Shown in pieces: positions 9,401 through 18,609 of a DNA stretch of 64,000 bases. The stretch is taken from positions 2,254,501-2,318,500 of the forward strand of contig NZ_CP018171.1 in NCBI RefSeq assembly GCF_001889605.1, given 5' to 3'. The notes under the pieces were generated by a model. That model was not told the DNA's origin and ran no database searches. It saw only the letters and a list, made by a program, of their open reading frames with translations. The first letter of the stretch is position 1; every line of letters begins with the position of its first letter. A program made the translations under genes and the position numbers. This DNA is from Aquibium oceanicum (GTDB taxonomy: Bacteria; Pseudomonadota; Alphaproteobacteria; Rhizobiales; Rhizobiaceae).

Positions 9401-9913
9401 CATGAAGGCGACATCGGACTGGTGCGGCATGGACGAGGAAACGCAGCCATGATCGTCGCCCGCCACGACGAGCACGCCGCCGTTCGGAGAGGAACCGTAG
9501 GCGTTGCCGTGCTTCAGCGCGTCACCCGCGCGGTCCACGCCCGGACCCTTGCCGTACCAGAGGGCGAAGACGCCATCGACCGTCTTGTCCGGATTGGTCT
9601 CGACCTGCTGGCTGCCGAGCACGGCAGTCGCGGCGAGATCCTCGTTCACCGCGGGCAGGAACTCGATACGGCTCTCCTCGACCAGCTTCTTCACGCGCCA
9701 GAGTTCGAGATCGAGGCCGCCAAGCGGCGAGCCGCGGTAGCCGGAGATGAAGCCGGCCGTGTTCCTGCCTGCCTCCCGGTCGCGCCGCGCCTGATCGAGC
9801 GCGACGCGCACCAGCGCCTGCGTGCCCGTCAGAAATACGCGGCCGGCTGTCTCGGTGTAGCGGTCCTGCAGCTTGTAGCGCGAGAAATCGCGGATGGGAT
9901 CATGTGCCGTCAA
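6488..9913 (-). CDS. Indolepyruvate ferredoxin oxidoreductase, fused alpha-beta form
   Basis: A 1,141-residue thiamine-diphosphate enzyme that oxidatively decarboxylates aryl-2-oxoacids (indolepyruvate, phenylpyruvate) to aryl-acetyl-CoA, passing electrons to ferredoxin. The N-terminal half resembles IorA (SGYRGSPLGGLDLEL pyrimidine-type segment, CSGCPHNTS, GCHFMASW). A central iron-sulfur region holds VCEGCGDCS and CNKDFSCVNGFCPSF. The C-terminal half is IorB-like with GVGGTGVVTIGALV. The start is a TTG preceded by GGGAGG. The gene diverges from the Lrp regulator at 10054 across a 140-bp spacer, so this Lrp is the likely regulator. The neighbouring formamidase-like hydrolase points to tryptophan or other aromatic amino-acid breakdown. 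Confidence 0.92.
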   Translation of the reverse strand: MTAHDPIRDFSRYKLQDRYTETAGRVFLTGTQALVRVALDQARRDREAGRNTAGFISGYRGSPLGGLDLELWRVKKLVEESRIEFLPAVNEDLAATAVLGSQQVETNPDKTVDGVFALWYGKGPGVDRAGDALKHGNAYGSSPNGGVLVVAGDDHGCVSSSMPHQSDVAFMAWFMPMLNPASVAEYLAFGEWGYALSRFSGMWVGFKAISETVESAASVELRADRIFAAPNFTPPPDGLHYRWPDLPGPQIEERMEAKKQAVFAFADANPIDRHIYDVRDARFGIVTTGKGHLDLMEALRLLGIGEAECRELGIDIYKVGMVWPLARRDALDFVRGKDEVLVVEEKRGIIESQFKEYFYDWPGHKPRVMVGKRDENGERLVPWTGELSPHQLVPIVAKRLEGIFPERGFMARAAEITGENAISLSVEGATRTPYFCSGCPHNTSTKVPEGSKALAGIGCHFMASWMDRDTTSLIQMGGEGVNWAASSRFTCNGHVFQNLGEGTWYHSGSMAIRQAVAAKANITYKILFNDAVAMTGGQPVDGPVSVQGIAHSARAEGVARIALVSDQPEKFSAGDFPSGLTIHHRREMDAVQRELRDLSGVTVLIYEQTCATEKRRRRKRGTMEDPKRFAVINELVCEGCGDCSVESNCLSVEPVETEFGRKRRINQSSCNKDFSCVNGFCPSFVTVEGATRRKKSGIEFDLAKLASDLPSPDLPPLEKPFDLLITGVGGTGVVTIGALVTMAAHLEAKGSSVLDFTGFAQKFGPVLSFVRIARSPEAINQVRIDQGAADALIGCDIVVSSSPKASATYRPGMKAAVNLAKMPTGDIVRRRDADLSVDKRLSAISGVVGEGSLAAVDANMLAEKLFGDSVFANVMMLGFAWQQGLVPVSEQALQQAIELNGVAIEANHRAFLLGRVAQAMPERLEELLGPKPEPKETLDQTIIRREAFLTDYQDRRYADRYRRIVDRVREAERPLGSGTLTDAVARSLFKLMAYKDEYEVARLHTQTGFAERLKGEFEGDFRIVHHLAPPLMPGGKDARGRPLKRAFGPWIRTPFRLLARMKGLRGTAFDPFGYTAERRMERGLIGWYEAKIDRALAELSPDALPRLTDAMRLPMQIRGYGPVKDEAVRRVKAEMEKLLPG

Positions 9914-10053
9914 GGTAACCTCCCATTGGGTCCGCCCATCATAGCTGGATCGGCTGGAATGTTTGTCCAGATTTCCGCAATGGGCGCTGGCATGCGGCAG
10001 GACTCTTCGATATCGCTTCAGTCTCCGGAAGAAATTCTCGCAGCGGGGCAGGA

Positions 10054-10515
10054 GTGACGAAACTGGAGGAGCAGGACCGGCGCATCCTGGCGGCGTTGCA
10101 GGCCGATAGCCGCGTTTCCAACCAGGAACTCGCCGACCGGGCAGGCATGTCGGCGTCGGCGTGCTGGCGTCGCGTGAAGGCTCTGGAGGAGGCCGGTATC
10201 ATCCGCCGCTACTGCGCCATCGTGGATGCGGCGGCGGTCGGCATGGACTTCCACGCGATCGTGCACGTTTCCCTGACACGCCACGATCACAACCACGTGG
10301 ATACGTTCATCGCCGAAGTGAAGCGCCGTCCGGAGGTGCTCGACTGTTTCGCCACGACGGGGGAGGCCGACTATCACCTGCGCATCGTCTGCGCGGATCT
10401 CGCCGCCTACAACGACTTCCTGGAAGGGTTCCTGTTCCGCCTGCCGGGGATATCCAACGTCCGCACGAACCTGGTGCTGAAGGACATCAAGCAGGAGACG
10501 GCGCTGGCGCTCTGA
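10054..10515 (+). CDS. Lrp/AsnC family transcriptional regulator
   Basis: A 153-residue regulator with an N-terminal winged helix (EEQDRRILAALQADSRVSNQELADR, recognition helix near SASACWRRVKAL) and a C-terminal RAM ligand domain (VEVLDCFATTGEADYHLRI in part). It starts at GTG 10054 with a close purine-rich ribosome site. It diverges from the indolepyruvate oxidoreductase and precedes a kynurenine-formamidase-like gene, so an aromatic amino acid is a plausible effector. The direction of control (activation or repression) cannot be told from sequence. Confidence 0.92.
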   Translation: MTKLEEQDRRILAALQADSRVSNQELADRAGMSASACWRRVKALEEAGIIRRYCAIVDAAAVGMDFHAIVHVSLTRHDHNHVDTFIAEVKRRPEVLDCFATTGEADYHLRIVCADLAAYNDFLEGFLFRLPGISNVRTNLVLKDIKQETALAL

Positions 10516-10589
10516 TGTGGGCGTTTCGCGTCGCCACGGCCTTGCCCGGAGCGCCGCGCCTGCTTAGAAGCCGAGGAGGAGGGCCGCCG

Positions 10590-11420
10590 ATGATCTACCG
10601 CCGCATTACCGACTGGAACGACGCCTACGCGAACGGACCGAACATTCCAGGCGGCGACCGCTGGCCCGACGCCTGGGTCGCTCCGGCGAAGGCCTATCGG
10701 GACCAGATGCAGGCCGGCGGTCGCGCGAAGCTCGGCATCCGCTACGGCGAAGCAGAGCGAAACGTCTACGACCTTTTCCTTCCCGAAGGCGCGCCGAAGG
10801 GTCTCGTGGTCTTTGTCCACGGTGGCTATTGGCTGCGTTTCGACAACAGCTTCTGGTCGCATCTTGCAAAGGGAAGCGTCGACAGCGGCTACGCCGTGGC
10901 GATGCCGTCCTACACGCTCTGCCCGGCAATCCGCATCGCCGGCATCACGCAGGAGATCGGCCGCGCGATCGAGCATGCGGCCGGCGAGATCGACGGACCG
11001 ATGTTCCTGACCGGGCACTCGGCGGGCGGCCATCTGGTCTCGCGCATGGTCTGCGCCGACTCGCCGCTGTCGGAGGCGACGCGCTCGCGGCTGCGCAACG
11101 TCGTGTCGATCTCCGGCGTGCACGACCTGCGCCCGATCATGCGCATCGAACAGAACCAGACCCTGCACATCGATCATGCCGAAGCCCTTTCGGAAAGCCC
11201 GGCGCTGCTCGAACCGGCCGCGGGGGCCCGCATCTGTTGCTGGGTCGGGGCGGGAGAGCGCTCGGAGTTCATCAGGCAGAACGCGCTTCTCGCCAACGCC
11301 TGGATCGGCTGCGGCGCCGAAACCTCTTGCGTGGAAGAGCCCGACCGCCATCATTTCAACGTCATCGACGGACTGGCCGATCCGGCCCATGCGCTGACAC
11401 GCACCTTGTTGACAGGCTAG
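10590..11420 (+). CDS. Alpha/beta hydrolase, kynurenine formamidase-like
   Basis: A 276-residue alpha/beta hydrolase. The oxyanion motif HGGYW and the nucleophile elbow GHSAGGH are plain, with a C-terminal histidine in DRHHFNVI. The HGGYW form, the overall length and the N-terminal MIYRRITDWNDAYANG resemble the hydrolase type of arylformamidase, which cleaves N-formylkynurenine in tryptophan catabolism. ATG 10590 has a GAGGAGGA ribosome site. The neighbouring Lrp regulator and indolepyruvate oxidoreductase support an aromatic amino-acid role, but no tryptophan dioxygenase or kynureninase is in the window, so another ester or amide substrate is possible. Confidence 0.8.
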   Translation: MIYRRITDWNDAYANGPNIPGGDRWPDAWVAPAKAYRDQMQAGGRAKLGIRYGEAERNVYDLFLPEGAPKGLVVFVHGGYWLRFDNSFWSHLAKGSVDSGYAVAMPSYTLCPAIRIAGITQEIGRAIEHAAGEIDGPMFLTGHSAGGHLVSRMVCADSPLSEATRSRLRNVVSISGVHDLRPIMRIEQNQTLHIDHAEALSESPALLEPAAGARICCWVGAGERSEFIRQNALLANAWIGCGAETSCVEEPDRHHFNVIDGLADPAHALTRTLLTG

Positions 11421-11484
11421 GGCGCAGGGCGGAAGGTCGGCCGCGGGCCGGCCAGACCCGCAGCATGCGATAGATGGAGTGCGA

Positions 11485-11721
11485 ATGAGAGCCGTTTTCG
11501 TCCAGGTCCAGTGCCATCCGGGGAAGACCTACGAGGTCGCGGACGCGATCTTCGAGCGCGAGATCGCGTCGGAGCTCTATTCCACCAGCGGCGACTACGA
11601 CCTCCTGATGAAGCTCTACATCGAGGACAGCGTCGATATCGGCAAGTTCATCGACGAGAACGTCGCTAACGTGCCGGGCATCTTTCGGACGCTCACGACA
11701 CTGACCTTCAAGGCGTTCTGA
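11485..11721 (+). CDS. Stand-alone Lrp/AsnC ligand-binding (RAM) domain protein
   Basis: A 78-residue protein equal to the C-terminal ligand domain of an Lrp regulator (VQVQCHPGKTYEVADAI, TSGDYDLLMKLY, VPGIFRTLTTLTFKAF) with no DNA-binding part. ATG 11485 is chosen because GGAG lies 5 nt upstream; GTG 11479 is the alternative. Such single-domain proteins form oligomers and can bind amino acids. Its placement 1 kb downstream of a complete Lrp suggests a partner or decoy of that regulator. It ends base-to-base against the convergent MFS gene. Confidence 0.88.
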   Translation: MRAVFVQVQCHPGKTYEVADAIFEREIASELYSTSGDYDLLMKLYIEDSVDIGKFIDENVANVPGIFRTLTTLTFKAF

Positions 11722-12957
11722 TCAGGCGAAGGCCTCGCGGCGCCTGCGCGTCCGCGTCAGGATCAACAGCATCACCGACACGTTGAGCACGTTCCACCCG
11801 ATGCCGTTGATGAAGGCGGCGGCGTAGGAGCCGGTGATGTCGTAGATCACGCCGGAAAGCCAGCCGCCGAGGGCCATGCCCACGATCGTCGCCATGATGA
11901 CGATCCCGATGCGCTCGCCGGCCTCGCGGGGCGGCAGGTATTCCCGCACGATGATGGCATAGCACGGCACGATGCCGCCCTGCGAAAGGCCGAAGATGAA
12001 CGAGACGACGTAGAGCGACACGAGGCCGTCGAAGGGAATGTAGAGCAGCAGCGATAGCCCCTGGAGCACCGAGCCGATGAGCAGCGTCTTCACCCCTCCG
12101 ATACGGTCGGCCACGAAGCCGGAGGCGAGCCGGCTGACGATGCCGGCCGCGAGCATCAGCGACAGCATTTCCGCGCCTCGCGCCACGCCGTAGCCGAGAT
12201 CCGCGCAGTAGGCGACGATGTGGACCTGCGGCATCGACATGGCCACGCAGCAGCCGACGCCGGCGACGATCAGCAGCCATTGCAGCGCCCGCGGCGAGAG
12301 GTCGATCTTGAACTTGGGCTGCGGTGCAGTTCCGGCACTACTGCCGTCTGTCTCCGGAGGTCGCGCCTTGAGGAAAAGCGCCAGTGGAATGATTGTCACC
12401 AGACAGAAGATGCCGATGCCGGCGCATGTGACGCGCCATCCCTGCGTCGTCATCCCCCAGGTCACGACCCAGGGCCAGATCGTGCCGGCGATATAATTGC
12501 CCGTCGCGGCCCCGGCCACCGCGATGCCGCGATGCTTGTCGAACCAGCGCGAGACGTCCGCCATCAGCGGGCCGAAGGTCGCCGCGGTGCCGATGCCGAT
12601 GAGGAGTTGCGCGGCCGCCAGCATCCAGTTGCTCGGCGCGAGCCCGGCCGCGACGAAGCCAACCGCGGAAATTACCGCCGCCACCGTGATAGGAACCACC
12701 ACGCCCATGCGGTCGACGAAGCGGCCGATCACCACGTTGCCGATGGCGAAGCCGACCATGGTGAGGGTGTAGGGGAGGGAGGCCTCGCCGCGGCTGACGC
12801 CGAAATCCACCTGTGCGGCGGGCAGGATAACCACGATCGCCCACATGCCGACGCTGCCGATGGTGCCAAGCAGCATGCAGATGCCGAGGCGGAACCAGGC
12901 GTGCGGTCCGTCCGGCTGATGGCCGTGTCCGGCCGCGTGCGCGGCTTTGCGGGTCAA
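11722..12957 (-). CDS. MFS transporter
   Basis: A 411-residue major facilitator with about 12 hydrophobic segments. The loop 2-3 signature GRFVDRMG and the ISRWFD-like loop before TM5 (VSRWFDKHRGIAVAG) resemble monocarboxylate/oxalate-formate type members. The start is TTG 12957 with GGGAGG about 6 nt upstream. A histidine-rich N-terminus (HAAGHGHQPDGPH) precedes TM1. The substrate is unknown; position suggests a small carboxylate, possibly an aromatic amino-acid breakdown product. Confidence 0.88.
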   Translation of the reverse strand: MTRKAAHAAGHGHQPDGPHAWFRLGICMLLGTIGSVGMWAIVVILPAAQVDFGVSRGEASLPYTLTMVGFAIGNVVIGRFVDRMGVVVPITVAAVISAVGFVAAGLAPSNWMLAAAQLLIGIGTAATFGPLMADVSRWFDKHRGIAVAGAATGNYIAGTIWPWVVTWGMTTQGWRVTCAGIGIFCLVTIIPLALFLKARPPETDGSSAGTAPQPKFKIDLSPRALQWLLIVAGVGCCVAMSMPQVHIVAYCADLGYGVARGAEMLSLMLAAGIVSRLASGFVADRIGGVKTLLIGSVLQGLSLLLYIPFDGLVSLYVVSFIFGLSQGGIVPCYAIIVREYLPPREAGERIGIVIMATIVGMALGGWLSGVIYDITGSYAAAFINGIGWNVLNVSVMLLILTRTRRRREAFA

Positions 12958-13103
12958 GTGTTCCTCCCGGACGCGGAGCGCCCTCGTCGTCCAGGACGAT
13001 GGAAAAGCGGGACGGCTTTATCTACCGCCAGCGGCGCAATGGTGATGGGCCAGTCCGAGGATGGACGGAATGATAAGGGGCCGCTCGTCGCGACCCCTGC
13101 TCG

Positions 13104-14675
<1,572 letters not shown>

Positions 14676-14959
14676 GATCTCTCGATTATCTTTGGCTGTT
14701 CGGCGTCGCCTAGAAGGGCGCGCGTTGGGCAACGAAATGACCCTTCAATACCGTGCCGTTACGTTGCAGCGCAATAAAAGTCAACCTTCCGTGCGGGAAT
14801 CGACTTGGATACGCAACGGTCTGCCCCGGATTCGGTTCCATGCGGCTGAGCGGCGATACGTTGGTCCAAAACGTAACACAGGTTAAGTCTTTTTCCGACT
14901 CTCCGGCCGAATTGGCCACCCGGTGTTGCAAGCGCGCAATAGGGTCGATGTGACAATCC

Positions 14960-14968
14960 TGTTATAAT
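14960..14968 (+). promoter_or_regulatory. Extended -10 promoter of the outer-membrane protein gene
   Basis: TGT-TATAAT is a perfect extended -10 element 62 bp upstream of the ATG at 15030. No convincing -35 is present, as is usual when an extended -10 exists. The rest of the spacer 14676-14959 shows no gene. Confidence 0.6.
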
Positions 14969-15029
14969 TCTTGCGAACAGACCCGGGGCGGGGCCGGACT
15001 GTTTGATTCGAAAACGCAGAGGATGCGAC

Positions 15030-15788
15030 ATGACTTCGAGGATGATCAGAATTTCGATGCGGATGGCAGTGCTCGGCGGCGCAGCCTTGATCGCGGCACC
15101 TGCCCTGGCGGCGGATGTCGTCGAGCCATACGTCGCGCCGGCGGCCGCGCCGGTGATCTACGACTGGACCGGGCCGTATATCGGCGTGTTCGCCGGCGGT
15201 GGCTGGGGCGACGTCGATGTCTATGACAACAACGGCTACAACATCACCGGATTCAGCCAGAACTACGATACCTCCGGCTTCCTGGGCGGTGTCCATGTCG
15301 GGTACAACTGGCAGTCCGGCGGTTTCGTCTTCGGCGGTGAAGCCGAACTCGGCTATCTCGGCCTGGACGACAGCGGGCAGTACGGACCGTATATCGGCGT
15401 GCGTCCGGGGGACAGCGTCGCTTCGGTAGAGAGCGATCTCTACGCTTCGTTGACCGCTCGGGCCGGCTATGCGTTCGACAACTTCCTCGTCTATGCCAAG
15501 GGCGGCGTTGCCGGGCTCAACACGGAAGTGTCGTTCACCGACACCAACGCAACGGGCACGACCCTCGTGTCGGGCACCACCGCGGACGAGTTCCTGTTCG
15601 GATATACCATCGGTGGCGGTGTCGAAGTGGGTCTGTCCGAGCGTCTGACCCTGAAGGCCGAGTACATGTTCATGGACTTCGAGGACATCAGCCATACGGC
15701 AGTGTCCGGAGGTGGCGCGAACTTCAACTTCACCCACGAACTCGACGAAATCCACACGGTGAAACTCGGCATCAGCTACCGCTGGTAG
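15030..15788 (+). CDS. Outer-membrane beta-barrel protein (Omp25/Omp31 family)
   Basis: A 252-residue precursor with a signal peptide (cleavage near APALA-AD) followed by the GPYIGVFAGGGWG start typical of Omp25/Omp31-like porin proteins of rhizobia. Repeated amphipathic strands (FVFGGEAELGYLG, SLTARAGYAFDNFLVYAKGG, LTLKAEYMFMDF) and a C-terminal aromatic (SYRW) fit an eight-stranded barrel of the OmpA-like fold. ATG 15030 has AGAGGA at 6 nt; a later in-frame ATG is possible. It is likely abundant: it has a strong extended -10 promoter and its own terminator. Confidence 0.9.
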   Translation: MTSRMIRISMRMAVLGGAALIAAPALAADVVEPYVAPAAAPVIYDWTGPYIGVFAGGGWGDVDVYDNNGYNITGFSQNYDTSGFLGGVHVGYNWQSGGFVFGGEAELGYLGLDDSGQYGPYIGVRPGDSVASVESDLYASLTARAGYAFDNFLVYAKGGVAGLNTEVSFTDTNATGTTLVSGTTADEFLFGYTIGGGVEVGLSERLTLKAEYMFMDFEDISHTAVSGGGANFNFTHELDEIHTVKLGISYRW

Positions 15789-15801
15789 GAAATCCTTCGA
15801 G

Positions 15802-15825
15802 CCGGGCTTCGTTGCCCGGTTTCTT
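15802..15825 (+). terminator. Rho-independent terminator of the Omp gene
   Basis: Stem CCGGGC/GCCCGG (15802-15807 and 15814-15819) with a six-base loop, followed by TTTCTT. A second inverted repeat, CCCGGCA/TGCCGGG at 15833-15855 followed by TCTTTCGTTT, lies just behind it; either or both may stop transcription. Confidence 0.7.
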
Positions 15826-15870
15826 AAGAAGGCCCGGCATGCTTAGCGTGCCGGGTCTTTCGTTTCAGCG

Positions 15871-16644
15871 TCAGTAGCGGAACTGTTCGGCGAGGATCCG
15901 CTCGTCCCAGCTGTGGCTGGCATCGAACAGGATCGTCGCAGTCGCGTCGCGCGATTCGCTCACCGTCACCGCCACCACCGACTTCACCTCCGTGTGGTCC
16001 GCCACCGCATTGACCGGACGTTTCGCCGCTTCGAGGATGTCGAACCTGACGGTGGACTGGTTCGGGATCAGCGCGCCGCGCCAGCGCCTCGGTCGGAACG
16101 CGCTGACCGGCGTCAGCGCGAGCAGCGGCGCGTCGAGCGGGAGAATCGGACCCTGGGCGGATAGGTTGTAGGCGGTGGATCCCGCGGGCGTGGCGACCAT
16201 AGCTCCGTCGCAGATCAACTCCTCGAGCCGCACGTTTCCGTCAATCGTGATGCGCAGCTTCGCCGCCTGATAGGACTGCCGCAGCAGGGATACTTCGTTG
16301 ATCGCAAGCGCATCAACCTCCTCGCCCTGGTCGGTCACGGCATGCATCCGAAGCGGACGGATCGTCTCCGCGATAGCAGCGCCCACACGTTCCCGCAACT
16401 CGGCTTCGCGATACTCGTTCATCAGGAAACCCACGGTTCCCTGGTTCATGCCGTAGATCTTGCACCCCGCATTCATGTTCTGGTGCAGTGTCTGCAGCAT
16501 GAAGCCGTCGCCGCCGAGCGCCACGATGACGTCGGCTTCCTCCGGTCGGCTCTGACCATAGAGCGCGGAGAGCCGCAGCGCGGCCTCCTGCGCCTCCTGC
16601 GTCTCGGCTGCGATGAACGACAGCTTTGGCAGCGTGTTGTGCAT
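15871..16644 (-). CDS. nadK: NAD kinase
   Basis: A 257-residue ATP-NAD kinase that makes NADP. The signature motifs are [11 protein letters not shown] (Gly-rich, with catalytic Asp), NEVSLLR, and [18 protein letters not shown] 16644 is chosen over a 28-residue longer start because rhizobial NAD kinases begin shortly before the LSFIA strand and a purine-rich GCGGAGCGGGA sits upstream. Length matches the short alphaproteobacterial form. Confidence 0.95.
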   Translation of the reverse strand: MHNTLPKLSFIAAETQEAQEAALRLSALYGQSRPEEADVIVALGGDGFMLQTLHQNMNAGCKIYGMNQGTVGFLMNEYREAELRERVGAAIAETIRPLRMHAVTDQGEEVDALAINEVSLLRQSYQAAKLRITIDGNVRLEELICDGAMVATPAGSTAYNLSAQGPILPLDAPLLALTPVSAFRPRRWRGALIPNQSTVRFDILEAAKRPVNAVADHTEVKSVVAVTVSESRDATATILFDASHSWDERILAEQFRY

Positions 16645-16802
16645 TCCCGCTCCGCCTTGCCCGCGGTCCCGGCGGGACGCGGCTTCCGGCGCGGGGTAGC
16701 ACGCAATGGCGAGGCGGAAAAGCACGCCGCCTGTTCTCGCGTCGCGTCAGGAGGCCAGTGAAGCCTTTACTGCGCCGCTCAATATGCTAACGGAACCGCC
16801 AT

Positions 16803-16878
16803 GCCCTTGTAGCTCAGCTGGTAGAGCAGCGGTTTTGTAAACCGAAGGTCGCGGGTTCGATTCCTGCCGGGGGCACCA
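16803..16878 (+). tRNA. tRNA-Thr (TGT)
   Basis: A full cloverleaf with acceptor GCCCTTG/CGGGGGC, D arm GCTCAGCTGGTAGAGC, anticodon loop TTTGTAA giving TGT (threonine), T arm GCGGGTTCGATTCCTGC, and encoded CCA at the 3' end. Confidence 0.97.
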
Positions 16879-17146
16879 AGCTTCTGCGAAAAAGTGAAGC
16901 TCTTCAAACAGCTGACTGAATGCCGCGCTGATCGGTTCCTTTCCCAATCAGGCCGTCGTTCCGCCGTATCCGCATACATCCACTTGGACGACTGCCGGTG
17001 TGGAGGAAGACGCCCGCGTCTCTCGAGCATCAGACGGATCAGCCTTCCGATCGGGCAGGCGTCTGAAGCCTTTCTGATCAGGCTGGACCTTCCCGGAAGC
17101 CTCGGTCCCGTGGGCGCTTCGGAAATCATGATCGAACCCGTCATAT

Positions 17147-17160
17147 TCTTCCTCGGAAGA
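17147..17160 (+). promoter_or_regulatory. Operator 1 of the Rieske operon (TCTTCC-N2-GGAAGA)
   Basis: Perfect 14-bp inverted repeat TCTTCC-TC-GGAAGA just upstream of the -35 box of the 17236 operon. The same palindrome stands in front of the 76-aa gene at 26904. The most likely binder is the MarR-family protein encoded at 25334, by position. The remainder of 16879-17146 shows no convincing gene. Confidence 0.65.
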
Positions 17161-17165
17161 TATTA

Positions 17166-17205
17166 TTGACCGACCTTCGGAGATGTGATTATCTTCCACG
17201 GATGA
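17166..17205 (+). promoter_or_regulatory. Promoter and operator 2 of the Rieske operon
   Basis: A -35 box TTGACC (17166-17171) is followed after 17 nt by TTATCTTCC, where the -10 (TTATCT or, one base on, TATCTT) overlaps a second operator TATCTTCC-AC-GGATGATA (arms 7 of 8). Predicted start of transcription is near 17202, leaving a leader of about 34 nt with GGGAGG before the ATG at 17236. A bound regulator at this site would block the -10. Confidence 0.6.
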
Positions 17206-17235
17206 TACTTGAGCCGGTCACGGGAGGAAGTGCTC

Positions 17236-18516
17236 ATGCTTACACGCGAGGAAAACGATCGCCTCACGCAGGTCGGCCCCGGTACGCCCATGGGCGAGAC
17301 CATGCGGCGGTACTGGCTGCCCATCGCGACATCTGATCAACTTCCCCACCCGGACTGTGCGCCGTTGCGCAGCATGCTTCTGGGTGAACCGTTCGTCGTC
17401 TTCCGCAACACGGATGGCGAAGTGGGCGTGCTCGACGAGTTCTGCATGCACCGTCGGGTGTCGCTGGCGCTGGGACGCGTGGAAGACAACGGCATCCGCT
17501 GCCTTTACCACGGCTGGAAGTTCGCGGTGGACGGCACGATCCAGGAGACGCCGAACCACTGCAACGAGAAGTTCCGGCAGCGGCTGAAGGCTCCGGCCTT
17601 CCCCGTGCGGGAAGCGGGCGGGCTGATCTGGACCTATATCGGTCCGAAAGAGAAGCAGCCTCCCTTCCAGCACTATCTCTTCATGGAAGGGCCGAAGGAA
17701 AACCGGGTCGCCCTGAGGGTCGACACGGCAGCGAACTACCTGCAGCTTTGGGAGGGCGGCACGGACTCGTCCCACGTGGGCATCCTCCATCACGACCACG
17801 TCGCGATCGCCAAGAACAAGGACGAGGAGTTCGATCTCGGCGTCATGGCGGTGGAAGATCATGCCCCCGTGCTCGATATCGTCGATACGGAATATGGCTA
17901 CCACTATGCCGCCAAACGGCGCGGCCCGGTCGATGAGAACGGAAACGAGAGTTTTAGCGTTCGCGTGACGCCGGTGATCTTTCCGACCGGGAGAATCATT
18001 CCGGCCCCGAACACCTTCCAGTACTTTTTGTTCGAGGTGCCGCAGAACGATCATGTCACGAGCACCTACATCGTCTGCCACGGTCAGAAGAAGGCGGACC
18101 GTCATGGCGTCAAGGCGATCCTCGGCCTCAACGACGAGCGCTTCTGGCGGGAGGAGGACTGCCTGTTCCGGGCTTCCTGGGAAGTGAACCGCATGAACCA
18201 GGACCGGCATCGCATGGACACCAGCTTTGCCGGCTTCAGCGGAATCGAGCAGGAGGACGCCGTTCTCGCCGTATCCATGGGGCCGATCGTCGATCGCACC
18301 AAGGAACACATGGTGCCCGCGGACCGTGCAGTCGTTCATTTGCGCGCGAGGCTCCTGGAATCGATCCGGCGCGTCGAAGAAGGCGGAGATCCGATTGGCC
18401 TCCGGGTCGAGGACTTCTCGGGCGTCCACTCGCTGATCGATACGACCGTCCGAAAGAACGAAAGCTGGCAGAGGCTGCTTCCCGGCAACATGGAACTCCT
18501 CAAAGCAGCCGAATAG
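17236..18516 (+). CDS. Rieske non-heme iron oxygenase, phthalate-dioxygenase-type alpha subunit
   Basis: A 426-residue terminal oxygenase. The Rieske 2Fe-2S ligands are CMHR and CLYHGW (about residues 69-92). The mononuclear iron site is in NYLQLWEGGTDSSHVGILHH, matching the N/E...D..H...H pattern of one-component-alpha oxygenases such as phthalate 4,5-dioxygenase and vanillate demethylase. It hydroxylates or demethylates an aromatic or related substrate with electrons from the reductase encoded next. ATG 17236 follows GGGAGG at about 8 nt. It is the first gene of a roughly 9.4-kb operon with ABC importer, esterase and dehydrogenase; the substrate cannot be named from sequence. Confidence 0.92.
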   Translation: MLTREENDRLTQVGPGTPMGETMRRYWLPIATSDQLPHPDCAPLRSMLLGEPFVVFRNTDGEVGVLDEFCMHRRVSLALGRVEDNGIRCLYHGWKFAVDGTIQETPNHCNEKFRQRLKAPAFPVREAGGLIWTYIGPKEKQPPFQHYLFMEGPKENRVALRVDTAANYLQLWEGGTDSSHVGILHHDHVAIAKNKDEEFDLGVMAVEDHAPVLDIVDTEYGYHYAAKRRGPVDENGNESFSVRVTPVIFPTGRIIPAPNTFQYFLFEVPQNDHVTSTYIVCHGQKKADRHGVKAILGLNDERFWREEDCLFRASWEVNRMNQDRHRMDTSFAGFSGIEQEDAVLAVSMGPIVDRTKEHMVPADRAVVHLRARLLESIRRVEEGGDPIGLRVEDFSGVHSLIDTTVRKNESWQRLLPGNMELLKAAE

Positions 18517-18609
18517 AGCGCCTGCCGCTTGATGGCCGCGCTCACGCCCGGCGAGGCTGCTGGCAACCGGGGCGCGGAGTGCGATCCGCCGGATCTGGAG
18601 AGAAGAACC

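Noticed and set aside
17089-17099. CTTCC-C-GGAAG as a third MarR operator
   Set aside because: Half-site spacing is one base instead of two and it lies 48 bp outside the two supported sites.
16894-17199. Two ORFs (91 aa +, 83 aa -) in the tRNA-Thr/Rieske gap
   Set aside because: They run through the operators and promoter, lack ribosome sites, and have no recognisable protein features.
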